Source: Chloroflexota bacterium
Lineage (GTDB): Bacteria > Chloroflexota > Limnocylindria > Limnocylindrales > CSP1-4
Reading direction: 5' to 3'
DNA: 5,223 nt
Assembly: GCA_013694835.1 (NCBI GenBank)
Contig: JACDBP010000394.1
Coordinates: 1 to 5,223 of the forward strand
Part shown: positions 1-5,223 of the stretch, in pieces
Numbering within the stretch: the stretch's first letter is position 1
Layout: each line of letters begins with the position of its first letter
The notes under the pieces: generated by a model
The model's database searches: none
The model's input: only the letters and a program-made list of their open reading frames with translations
What the model was told of the DNA's origin: nothing
Program-made: the position numbers and the translations under genes

Positions 1-1
1 C

Positions 2-601
2 GCAGGTGCGCGGGTGCTCTATGAGCAGGAGGGCTATCAGAAGGTCCGGACCTTCTTTCACATGCTTCGACCGACTCTTGACGACATCCCCGAGCCGGCG
101 CTTCCGGCGGGCCTGGAGGTTCGTCCCGCCGAACCGGCGCACGATCCAGCGATCTGGGCGGCCGACGCCGAAGCGTTCCGCGACCACTTCGGCGGGGTGG
201 ACGATTCGGAGGAGTCGTTCCGTTCGTTCATCGAGGACCCGCGGACCGATCGATCGCTGTGGATCATCGCGTGGGACGGACCCGACATCGCGGGTCTCGT
301 GATCAACATGATCGACCCCACGGAGAACGATCTCTACGGGTACCGGCGGGGGTGGCTGGATTCGGTGGCGGTCCGACGGCCGTGGCGCCGTCGAGGCCTG
401 GCCCGTGCCCTGATCCTGGAGAGCCTGCGCCTGCTGCACGAACGGGGGATGACGAGCGCCTCACTCGGCGTGGACGCAGAGAACCCGAACGAAGCCCTCC
501 ACCTCTACACGAGCACCGCGTTCCAGATCCACCGCTCGAGTTCCGTCTACCGGAAGCCCTGGGATCCCGCCGCCGGACCGGAGTGGCGCCCCGGCGACTG
601 A
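2..601 (+). CDS. GNAT-family N-acetyltransferase, C-terminal part (5' end outside window)
   Basis: This is probably the C-terminal 199 residues of a GCN5-related acetyltransferase, which moves the acetyl group of acetyl-CoA onto an amine; the substrate cannot be told from sequence. The frame is open to the window edge. Its first residues (AGARVLYEQEGYQKVR, then FFHMLRP) look like the closing strand of one GNAT domain, so a tandem two-domain protein cut by the edge is likely. A GTG at 14 would start in the middle of that motif and is not believed to be the start. A second, complete GNAT domain follows. It has motif A at about residues 119-137 of the visible part (LDSVAVRRPWRRRGLARAL, with the acetyl-CoA loop R-x-x-G-x-A at 129-134) and motif B at about 155-178 (NPNEALHLY then STAFQIHR). 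The usual G of the 'GF' turn is A here. The gene ends at TGA 599-601, 74 bases before the sigma gene. The family is confident; the role is unknown. Confidence 0.85.
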   Translation, partial: AGARVLYEQEGYQKVRTFFHMLRPTLDDIPEPALPAGLEVRPAEPAHDPAIWAADAEAFRDHFGGVDDSEESFRSFIEDPRTDRSLWIIAWDGPDIAGLVINMIDPTENDLYGYRRGWLDSVAVRRPWRRRGLARALILESLRLLHERGMTSASLGVDAENPNEALHLYTSTAFQIHRSSSVYRKPWDPAAGPEWRPGD

Positions 602-675
602 TCCGTGAGGTCCGGTTCCCTTGCGGCGGCCGGCGTCCGTGTAAGCGTCTCGACCAGCTGATGCGTGAGTAGACC

Positions 676-1260
676 ATGGAGCTGACCGACAGGCGAGTGC
701 ATGCAACCCCGGCAGAGCAGGCGGACCGTCGCGAGACGACGCGTGACTTTGCCGACTTCTATGCCCGCTCCCGGGATGACGTCTACCGGGTGGTCCTGCT
801 CACGGTGCGCGACCCGCATCGCGCCGAAGACGCGGTCCAGGAGGCATTCGCGCGAGCGTACGCCGACTGGGAACGCGTCGCATGGCACCCCAACCGGGTC
901 GGCTGGGTGGCTCGCGTGGCGCTGAACCACGCGACGTCGCTCTGGCGGCGCCTCCGACGGGAGTGCGCCGAGCCGCCGCCCATCGCCACTGCCCCCGACG
1001 GGGAGCGGGCGATGGACTCGGTCCTCGTCCGCGCCGTCTGGCGCCTGCCGCGGAGGCAGCGCCAGGTCGTCGCCCTCCGCATCCTGCTCGACCAGAGCAC
1101 CGATCAGACCGCGCGCTCCCTCGGCATGGCCCCGGGGACGGTCACGGCCCACCTTCATCGCGCGCTCACGACGCTGCGTCAGCAGCTCGGCAGCGCCGGC
1201 TACGACGACCACGACCAGGACATCGACCGCACCGCGACAAGGAGTACCGACCATGGATGA
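676..1260 (+). CDS. ECF-type RNA polymerase sigma-70 factor
   Basis: This 194-residue group 4 (extracytoplasmic function) sigma factor would direct RNA polymerase to a small set of promoters. Region 2 spans about residues 25-94: the DFADFYARSRDDVYRVV helix, then DPHRAEDAVQEAFARAYADWERV, the core-binding and -10-recognition part, then GWVARVALNHATSLWRR. A short linker (about 95-115) leads to region 4 at about 116-171 (LPRRQRQVVALRILLDQS, then helix-turn-helix TARSLGMAPGTVTAHLHRAL), which reads the -35 element. There is no region 1.1 or 3 and no extra C-terminal sensor domain, only an acidic, His-containing tail (about 175-194). The ATG at 676 is chosen because it leaves a normal leader before region 2. 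Its ribosome site is weak, and an in-frame GTG at 697 is an alternative. The gene overlaps the next one by 8 bases, the typical arrangement of a sigma factor and its regulator. Target promoters and inducing signal are unknown. Confidence 0.92.
   Translation: MELTDRRVHATPAEQADRRETTRDFADFYARSRDDVYRVVLLTVRDPHRAEDAVQEAFARAYADWERVAWHPNRVGWVARVALNHATSLWRRLRRECAEPPPIATAPDGERAMDSVLVRAVWRLPRRQRQVVALRILLDQSTDQTARSLGMAPGTVTAHLHRALTTLRQQLGSAGYDDHDQDIDRTATRSTDHG
1239..1244 (+). promoter_or_regulatory. Ribosome binding site inside the sigma gene, for the downstream membrane protein
   Basis: AAGGAG lies 8 bases before the ATG at 1253 and sits within the last codons of the sigma gene. It is the strongest Shine-Dalgarno match in the window. 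It fixes the start of the membrane protein and shows that this protein is translated independently of the sigma frame, probably coupled to its termination. Confidence 0.8.
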
Positions 1261-2026
1261 CGATGGCTTCCGGCACGAGATCAAGCGTGCCTTCCAACGC
1301 TACGAGATGAGCCCGACGACGGCGCTGCGGGTCACTGACCGCGGAGCGAGGGGCACGGGCGACGCTGCTCGGATCCGGCTGCCGAGACTGGCCGTGCCGC
1401 TGGTGGCTGCGGCGGTCGGTGCCGCGGTCCTCGCGATCGCGATCACCCCGCCACAGGCGACCTTCGCGAGCTGGCACGCGACACCGTCGAGCGCCGACGT
1501 CTCGGTCGTCGCGAGCGCCCAGGACCGTTGCACGAGCAGCGGTGATGACCATCTAAGCGGGCTGAAGCTGGTCGGCAGCGAGCAGCGCGGCGAGTACACG
1601 ATGTTGCTCTTCGGAGACGGCCGGGCGTACGGGATGTGCCTCACCGGCCCGGACATCCAGCCGATGATCCTCGCCGGTCCGGGCACTGGCGCCGTCGATG
1701 TGCCCGGCGGTCCGGCAGCGGCCGGCGACGGCCACGGCCAGACCGGTAGCCCACAGGCCGCGGGTGTCAGCTTCATCGGCCAGCCGGGCAGCGACTCACC
1801 GCTCGGGCAAAGCGTCCAGGCCTGGGTCGTCGGCGTGACGCCCGAAGTGGCGCGCGTGGTGATCGAGCGCGACGGCGCGGAGCCGACGATCGCGACGATG
1901 GGTGAAGGCGTAGCGTTCGCCTGGTGGCCGGCCGGCACGCAGGCCGCGGCGGTCGCTGCCTACGACGCCGATGGCAACCTCGTCCAGCGGATCCCGGTCG
2001 GAGGTGCCTTCATCACCGATCACTGA
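1253..2026 (+). CDS. Single-pass membrane protein, likely partner (anti-sigma-like) of the ECF sigma factor
   Basis: This protein of 257 residues has a short cytoplasmic N-terminus (1-45, starting with the charged, helix-like DDDGFRHEIKRAFQRYE), one hydrophobic segment at about 46-65 (LAVPLVAAAVGAAVLAIAIT) and an extracytoplasmic region of about 190 residues. The outer part has two cysteines, C93 and C129, flanking a strand-rich block (LKLVGSEQRGEYTMLLFGDG), which could form a disulfide. A Gly/Ala/Pro-rich stretch follows (about 140-175), then a beta-rich C-terminal block (VTPEVARVVIERDG, then AFAWWPAGTQAAAVAAYDADGNLV). This layout resembles membrane proteins often encoded next to ECF sigma factors in high-GC bacteria. 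The 8-base overlap with the sigma gene supports co-expression in fixed ratio. There is no H-x3-C-x2-C zinc anti-sigma motif, so the anti-sigma role is inferred from topology and context only. It could instead be an accessory sensor or a membrane protein of other function. Confidence 0.75.
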   Translation: MDDDGFRHEIKRAFQRYEMSPTTALRVTDRGARGTGDAARIRLPRLAVPLVAAAVGAAVLAIAITPPQATFASWHATPSSADVSVVASAQDRCTSSGDDHLSGLKLVGSEQRGEYTMLLFGDGRAYGMCLTGPDIQPMILAGPGTGAVDVPGGPAAAGDGHGQTGSPQAAGVSFIGQPGSDSPLGQSVQAWVVGVTPEVARVVIERDGAEPTIATMGEGVAFAWWPAGTQAAAVAAYDADGNLVQRIPVGGAFITDH

Positions 2027-2039
2027 GACTCTGAGGGTT

Positions 2040-2058
2040 TCGCGACCAGAGGTCGCGA
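2040..2058 (+). repeat. Small perfect inverted repeat after the membrane-protein gene
   Basis: Arms TCGCGACC (2040-2047) and GGTCGCGA (2051-2058) are exact complements around a 3-base AGA loop, 13 bases after the stop codon. GGTCGCGACC (2051-2060) is also palindromic by itself. It may be part of a two-hairpin transcript end together with the larger hairpin 15 bases further on, or a protein-binding site. The sequence alone does not decide. Confidence 0.5.
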
Positions 2059-2072
2059 CCCCGGGCAGATCC

Positions 2073-2105
2073 AAGGACGCCCCCGGCCGCGCCGGGGGCG
2101 TCCTT
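2073..2105 (+). terminator. Strong GC-rich hairpin, probable terminator of the sigma operon
   Basis: The arms AAGGACGCCCCCGGC (2073-2087) and GCCGGGGGCGTCCTT (2091-2105) are perfect complements of 15 bp with a 3-base CGC loop. It lies 46 bases after the stop of the membrane-protein gene and about 105 bases before the pntAA start, the expected place for a terminator between two co-directional units. The downstream bases (CTGTGCACCC) have no T-run beyond the TT that ends the stem, so classical intrinsic termination would be weak. High-GC bacteria often have such tail-less hairpins. It could also act as a 3' stabilising structure. Because the stem is nearly symmetrical, it would form on either strand. 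Confidence 0.7.
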
Positions 2106-2209
2106 CTGTGCACCCTCGCAGGCGCCCGGCGCTGGTTTGGCTATCCTTCGCGTGCACTGCGTCCCAGCGCCTCCGTGCTCATCGCCCAGCGTCCATGCAG
2201 AGGTCCTTC
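2106..2209 (+). promoter_or_regulatory. Leader and probable promoter region of the pnt operon
   Basis: These 104 bases between the hairpin and the pntAA start are the only obvious place for a dedicated pnt promoter. The best -10-like word I see is TATCCT at 2142-2147 (four of six matches to TATAAT), with no convincing -35 partner at the right distance, so the promoter is not pinpointed. No riboswitch-like structure is recognised. The frame upstream of pntAA is open here back to a GTG at 2108, but the peptide it would encode (Arg/Pro-rich) has no resemblance to the transhydrogenase N-terminus. Confidence 0.3.
2199..2203 (+). promoter_or_regulatory. Ribosome binding site deciding the pntAA start
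   Basis: AGAGG ends 6 bases before the ATG at 2210. That ATG begins MKVGVAKE, matching the start of known transhydrogenase domain I proteins. The nearby in-frame ATG at 2195 and GTG at 2108 are not as well placed, so 2210 is preferred. Confidence 0.65.
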
Positions 2210-3358
2210 ATGAAGGTCGGCGTCGCAAAGGAGACCGCGCCCAACGAACGGCGCGTTGCCCTTACTCCCGAGGCCCTCGGCAAGCTCCAGAAGGCCGGTC
2301 TCGAGATCCTCGTGGAACAGGGCGCCGGCGACGGCGCCTCGTATCCGGACGAGGCCTACTCCTCGGCCGGGGCCACGGTCGTCGATCGGGACGCGCTGTA
2401 CCAGCAGGCCGATGTCATCGTCAAGGTGCAGAAGCCGGACCCGGCGGAGGCGCGGCTCCTGCGCAGCGGCCAGGCGCTCATCGCGTTCCTGTCGCCGCTC
2501 TCGGAGCCCGAGCTCCCGGAGCAGCTGGGCCAGGCAGGCGTCACGGCCATCAGCCTCGAATCGGTGCCGCGCATCAGCCGCGCCCAGACGATGGATGCGC
2601 TGTCGTCGCAGGCCAACGTGGGCGGCTACAAGGCGGTGCTGATCGCGGCGGCCGCGCTCGGCAGGTACTTCCCGCTGCTGATGACCGCGGCCGGGACCGC
2701 GCCGCCCGCCAAGGTGCTCATCCTCGGCATCGGCGTGGCGGGGCTCCAGGCCATCGCCACGGCTCGCAGGCTCGGGGCGAGCGTCTCGGCCTACGACGTC
2801 CGGCCGGAGACCAAGGAGCAGGCCGAGAGCCTCGGCGCGACGTTCGTCACCCTCAAGAGCGTCGGTGAGGCGTCAGGCACGGGCGGCTACGCCCGCGAGC
2901 TGACCGCGGAGGAGCGCGCCGCTCAGCAGCAGGAGCTCAACCGCTACATCGCCGAATCGGACGTCGTCGTGACGACCGCGCAGGTGCCGGGCCGCAAGGC
3001 GCCGGTGCTCGTGTCGGAGGAAGCGATCAAGGGCATGAAGCCGGGCACCGTCATCGTCGACATGGCCGCCGAGCAGGGCGGCAACGCGGCGCTGACCAAG
3101 GCCGGCGAGGTCGTCACCACCCCCAACGGGGTCTTCATCCACGGTCCGCTCAACCTGCCCAGCACCATGGCCAGCGGCGCGAGCCTGATGTACGCCCGCA
3201 ACATCGCGGCGCTGCTGCTCCACTTCGTCAAGGACGGTGCCATGCACTACGACTTCGAGGACGAGATCACCAGGGGATCGGTGATCAGCCACGGCGGCAA
3301 GCTCGTCCACGAGGCCACCCTGGCCCAGTTCCAGGCGAAGACGGCGGTGAAGGGCTGA
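2210..3358 (+). CDS. pntAA: NAD(P) transhydrogenase subunit alpha part 1 (domain I, NAD(H)-binding)
   Basis: This is the soluble, cytoplasm-facing NAD(H)-binding subunit of proton-translocating transhydrogenase, which passes hydride from NADH to NADP+ on domain III of PntB. It has 382 residues, close to the 384 of the Rhodospirillum rubrum subunit. Visible marks: the N-terminal MKVGVAKE with NERRVALTPE (12-21); the RQD loop RISRAQTMD (121-129), with R121, Q126 and D129 at the positions of the R. rubrum residues that contact nicotinamide; LMTAAGTAPPAKV (157-169); the Rossmann turn GIGVAGLQA (173-181); and acidic D196 at the end of the second strand, which favours NAD(H) over NADP(H). It is related to alanine dehydrogenase, but the RQD loop and the following pnt genes settle the identity. 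It has no membrane segment, consistent with the split-alpha, three-gene form. The stop TGA shares its A with the ATG of pntAB, so translation is probably coupled. The start at 2210 is preferred over the longer frame from 2108. Confidence 0.96.
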   Translation: MKVGVAKETAPNERRVALTPEALGKLQKAGLEILVEQGAGDGASYPDEAYSSAGATVVDRDALYQQADVIVKVQKPDPAEARLLRSGQALIAFLSPLSEPELPEQLGQAGVTAISLESVPRISRAQTMDALSSQANVGGYKAVLIAAAALGRYFPLLMTAAGTAPPAKVLILGIGVAGLQAIATARRLGASVSAYDVRPETKEQAESLGATFVTLKSVGEASGTGGYARELTAEERAAQQQELNRYIAESDVVVTTAQVPGRKAPVLVSEEAIKGMKPGTVIVDMAAEQGGNAALTKAGEVVTTPNGVFIHGPLNLPSTMASGASLMYARNIAALLLHFVKDGAMHYDFEDEITRGSVISHGGKLVHEATLAQFQAKTAVKG

Positions 3359-3708
3359 TGGACGCTGCACTCCTCGCCTCGATCACCATCTTCGTGCTTG
3401 CGGTCTTCGTCGGCATCGAGGTCATCGGCAAGGTGCCGGCGACGCTGCACACGCCGTTGATGTCGGGTGCCAACTCGATCCACGGCATCGTGCTCGTAGG
3501 GGCGATGCTCATCGCCGCCACGGCGACGGACCTGCTGAGCCAGGTGCTGAGCTTCATCGCGGTGGTCTTCGCCGCGATGAACGTGGTCGGCGGCTACGTC
3601 GTCACCGACCGGATGCTCCAGATGTTCAAGCGCCGCGATACGCCGGCCGAGGCCGCGGCCAAGGAAGCGGCCGCCGCCGCGTCCCCAGAGCCAGAGAAGG
3701 CGGCCTGA
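3358..3708 (+). CDS. pntAB: NAD(P) transhydrogenase subunit alpha part 2 (small membrane subunit)
   Basis: This is the small membrane part of the transhydrogenase alpha chain. It contributes three helices to the proton-conducting domain II alongside PntB. The 116 residues contain hydrophobic segments at about 4-24, 42-58 and 61-81, and the family signature HTPLMSGANSIHGI (31-44) together with VVGGYVVTDRMLQMFK (76-91). These correspond to the C-terminal membrane part of one-chain PntA proteins such as that of E. coli. After residue 91 comes a charged, Ala/Glu/Pro-rich cytoplasmic tail (KRRDTPAEAAAKEAAAAASP, then EPEKAA), probably disordered; such tails vary between species. The gene starts on the A of the pntAA stop codon (TGATG, with GAAGGG just upstream at 3349-3354) and ends 2 bases before pntB, so all three are surely one transcript. 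Identity is very secure. Confidence 0.96.
   Translation: MDAALLASITIFVLAVFVGIEVIGKVPATLHTPLMSGANSIHGIVLVGAMLIAATATDLLSQVLSFIAVVFAAMNVVGGYVVTDRMLQMFKRRDTPAEAAAKEAAAAASPEPEKAA
3693..3700 (+). promoter_or_regulatory. Ribosome binding site for pntB within the end of pntAB
   Basis: AGAGAAGG lies 10 bases before the GTG at 3711 and overlaps the last codons of pntAB. It supports GTG as the pntB start, the only start close enough to give the complete first membrane helix (TIVTVVQLSYVVAAAAFILG). Confidence 0.55.
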
Positions 3709-3710
3709 CG

Positions 3711-5156
3711 GTGGACCAGGCGACCATCGTCACCGTCGTCCAGCTGTCCTACGTCGTCGCGGCAGCCGCGTTCATCCTCGGGCTCCATCGCATGAGCTCG
3801 CCCGCCACGGCCCGGAACGGCAACATCGTCTCGGCGGTCGGGATGGCCATCGCCGTCGTCGCGACCGCGATCCTGCTGCTCACCGGCGGGATCACCAGCC
3901 TCACCCCCTGGATGATCATCATCGTCGGCACGATCATCGGTGGCGGCGCCGGCTTCTACCTGGCGCGGACCGTGCAGATGACCGCGATGCCGCAGATGGT
4001 GTCGCTCTTCAACGCTGCCGGCGGCGGTGCGGCGGCCCTCGTGGCCATCGACGAGTTCATCAAGCTCGGCAGCCTGCAGACGTTCGCGGTCAACACCGTG
4101 CCCCTGCACGTGATGGTGGCGACGCTGCTGGGCGTGGCCTTCGGATCGATCACCTTCACCGGGTCCCTCGTCGCCTTCGGCAAGCTCCAGGGCCTGGTGC
4201 CGGGCCGGCCAGTCACGTTCGCGGGCTCCCAGTTCGTCAACCTGGGCCTGTTCCTGGCGCTCGTGCTGTCAGCCGGCTATCTCGTCGTCACGGGCCAGCC
4301 CAACGTGCCGCTGCTGCTGCTGCTGACGGCGGTGGCCCTGGTCCTCGGCGTGACCACGACGATGCCCATCGGCGGTGCGGACATGCCGGTCGTCATCTCG
4401 CTCCTCAACTCCTTCACCGGCATCGCCGCCGCGATGGCGGGATTCGTGATCAACAACCCCGCGCTCATCATCGCGGGCGCCCTCGTCGGCGCTTCGGGGG
4501 CGATCCTCACGCAGCTCATGGCGAAGGCCATGAACCGGTCGCTCTACAACATCCTGTTCGGCGCGTTCGGGACCGGCGACTCCGGTGCCGCGGCGGGCGC
4601 GGACGGCGGCTACGCCGGAGGCGGTTCGACCCGCGAGATCGGCGAGGACGACGCGGCCGTGCTGCTGGCCTATGCTCGCTCGGTGATCATCGTGCCCGGC
4701 TACGGCCTGGCGGTGGCACAGGCGCAGCACAACGTGCGGGAGCTGGCGGACCTGCTCGAGAAGCGCGGGGTGGAGGTCAAGTACGCCATCCACCCCGTCG
4801 CGGGCCGGATGCCGGGCCACATGAACGTGCTGCTGGCGGAGGCGAACGTGCCCTACCCGCAGCTGATCGAGATGGACGAGATCAACCCCGAGTTCCCGCG
4901 CACCGACGTGGTCCTGGTGGTCGGCGCGAACGATGTGACCAACCCCGCGGCGCGCTCCAACCCGGCCTCGCCGATCTTCGGCATGCCCATCCTTGACGTG
5001 GACCAGGCCCAGAACATCATCGTCATCAAGCGCTCGATGCGGCCGGGCTTCGCGGGCATCGACAACGAGCTCTACGTGAACGCAAAGACCGGGATGCTCT
5101 TCGGCGACGCCAAGGAGGCGCTGGGACGCCTCGTCAACGCCGTCAAGGCGGTCTAG
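3711..5156 (+). CDS. pntB: NAD(P) transhydrogenase subunit beta (membrane domain II plus NADP(H)-binding domain III)
   Basis: This subunit carries most of the proton channel and the NADP(H) site. It has 481 residues (E. coli PntB 462) and is complete, from GTG to TAG. Residues 1 to about 270 hold about nine hydrophobic segments. MTAMPQMVSLFNAAGGGAAA (90-109) and PIGGADMPVVISLLNSFTG (219-237) include D224 and N233, which align with channel residues Asp213 and Asn222 of E. coli; the place of E. coli His91 is N101. A Gly/Ala-rich linker (about 287-306) leads to domain III: PGYGLAVAQAQ (329-339), HPVAGRMPGHMNVLLAEA (361-378), GANDVTNPAA (405-414) and KRSM (440-443). R366, D408, K440 and R441 stand at a constant offset of 16 from E. 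coli R350, D392, K424 and R425, where K424 and R425 bind the 2'-phosphate of NADP. The protein therefore looks functional. It is translated from the same transcript as pntAA and pntAB. No terminator is visible directly after it. Confidence 0.97.
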   Translation: MDQATIVTVVQLSYVVAAAAFILGLHRMSSPATARNGNIVSAVGMAIAVVATAILLLTGGITSLTPWMIIIVGTIIGGGAGFYLARTVQMTAMPQMVSLFNAAGGGAAALVAIDEFIKLGSLQTFAVNTVPLHVMVATLLGVAFGSITFTGSLVAFGKLQGLVPGRPVTFAGSQFVNLGLFLALVLSAGYLVVTGQPNVPLLLLLTAVALVLGVTTTMPIGGADMPVVISLLNSFTGIAAAMAGFVINNPALIIAGALVGASGAILTQLMAKAMNRSLYNILFGAFGTGDSGAAAGADGGYAGGGSTREIGEDDAAVLLAYARSVIIVPGYGLAVAQAQHNVRELADLLEKRGVEVKYAIHPVAGRMPGHMNVLLAEANVPYPQLIEMDEINPEFPRTDVVLVVGANDVTNPAARSNPASPIFGMPILDVDQAQNIIVIKRSMRPGFAGIDNELYVNAKTGMLFGDAKEALGRLVNAVKAV

Positions 5157-5223
5157 CGCGGCGCAAGTGGCTGGCGGGCACTAGGGCGTCCCGCGCAGCG
5201 AGTCCCTGGGATCGGTGCTGAAC
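5157..5223. other. Non-coding end of window after pntB
   Basis: These 67 bases contain no recognisable gene, tRNA or convincing terminator. The only pairing seen is CTAGGG (5181-5186) with CCCTGG (5204-5209), which needs a G-U pair and a 17-base loop and has no T-run after it. The pnt transcript may end beyond the window. Confidence 0.4.

Noticed and set aside
602..675. Possible self-regulated ECF promoter before the sigma gene
   Set aside because: I looked for a GGAAC-like -35 with a matching -10 at normal spacing and found none that stands out in this GC-rich stretch.
547..1284. Long reverse-strand open frame (245 codons) opposite the sigma gene
   Set aside because: The + strand encodes a clear sigma factor with conserved regions 2 and 4. 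The reverse translation is Arg/Gly/Val-rich without family features, as expected for a shadow frame in high-GC DNA.
1433..1440. GCGATCGC palindrome
   Set aside because: A single copy inside codons for Ala-Ile-Ala in the membrane helix; no further copies were noticed, so it is explained by coding.
2210..3358. Alanine dehydrogenase instead of transhydrogenase domain I
   Set aside because: The families are related, but the RISRAQTMD loop, the overall sequence and the directly following pntAB and pntB identify it as PntAA.
4269..4820. Reverse-strand open frame (183 codons) within pntB
   Set aside because: It lies wholly opposite conserved PntB coding sequence and its translation is low-complexity Arg/His/Asp-rich; a shadow frame.
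5181..5209. Possible terminator after pntB
   Set aside because: Only six base pairs including one G-U, a 17-base loop and no T-run; too weak to call.

Overview
The window is high-GC DNA (roughly two thirds G+C by eye) in which all five recognisable genes lie on the + strand. The base composition, the style of the sigma/regulator pair and the three-subunit form of the transhydrogenase suggest a high-GC bacterium of the Actinomycetota or Chloroflexota type. I lean weakly towards an uncultured soil-type Chloroflexota, but only from general resemblance and without a search.

Layout. (1) Positions 2-601 hold the 3' part of a GNAT acetyltransferase gene that begins before the window; it looks like the second half of a tandem-GNAT protein. 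(2) Positions 676-1260 encode an ECF-type sigma-70 factor. Its last 8 bases overlap the start of a single-pass membrane protein at 1253-2026, which by position and architecture is the likely partner regulator (anti-sigma-like), although it has no zinc-binding anti-sigma motif. (3) The gap at 2027-2209 contains a small hairpin and then a perfect 15-bp GC-rich hairpin (2073-2105), probably the terminator of the sigma unit, followed by the leader of the next operon. (4) Positions 2210-5156 carry a complete, tightly packed operon for proton-translocating NAD(P) transhydrogenase: pntAA (soluble NAD(H)-binding domain I), pntAB (three-helix membrane subunit) and pntB (membrane domain plus NADP(H)-binding domain III). 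The genes are joined by a TGATG overlap and a 2-base gap. (5) The last 67 bases after pntB show no gene or convincing terminator.

How the genes work together. PntAA, PntAB and PntB form one enzyme that uses the proton gradient to drive hydride transfer from NADH to NADP+, supplying NADPH for biosynthesis and redox defence. Every nucleotide-binding motif I could check is intact, so the enzyme should be functional. The sigma factor and its membrane partner form a separate two-gene signalling unit upstream. A strong hairpin separates the two units, so any link between them (for example the sigma factor driving pnt) is speculation. Most of the window is ordinary core-type sequence. The part most deserving a second look is the sigma factor with its unusual, non-zinc membrane partner.
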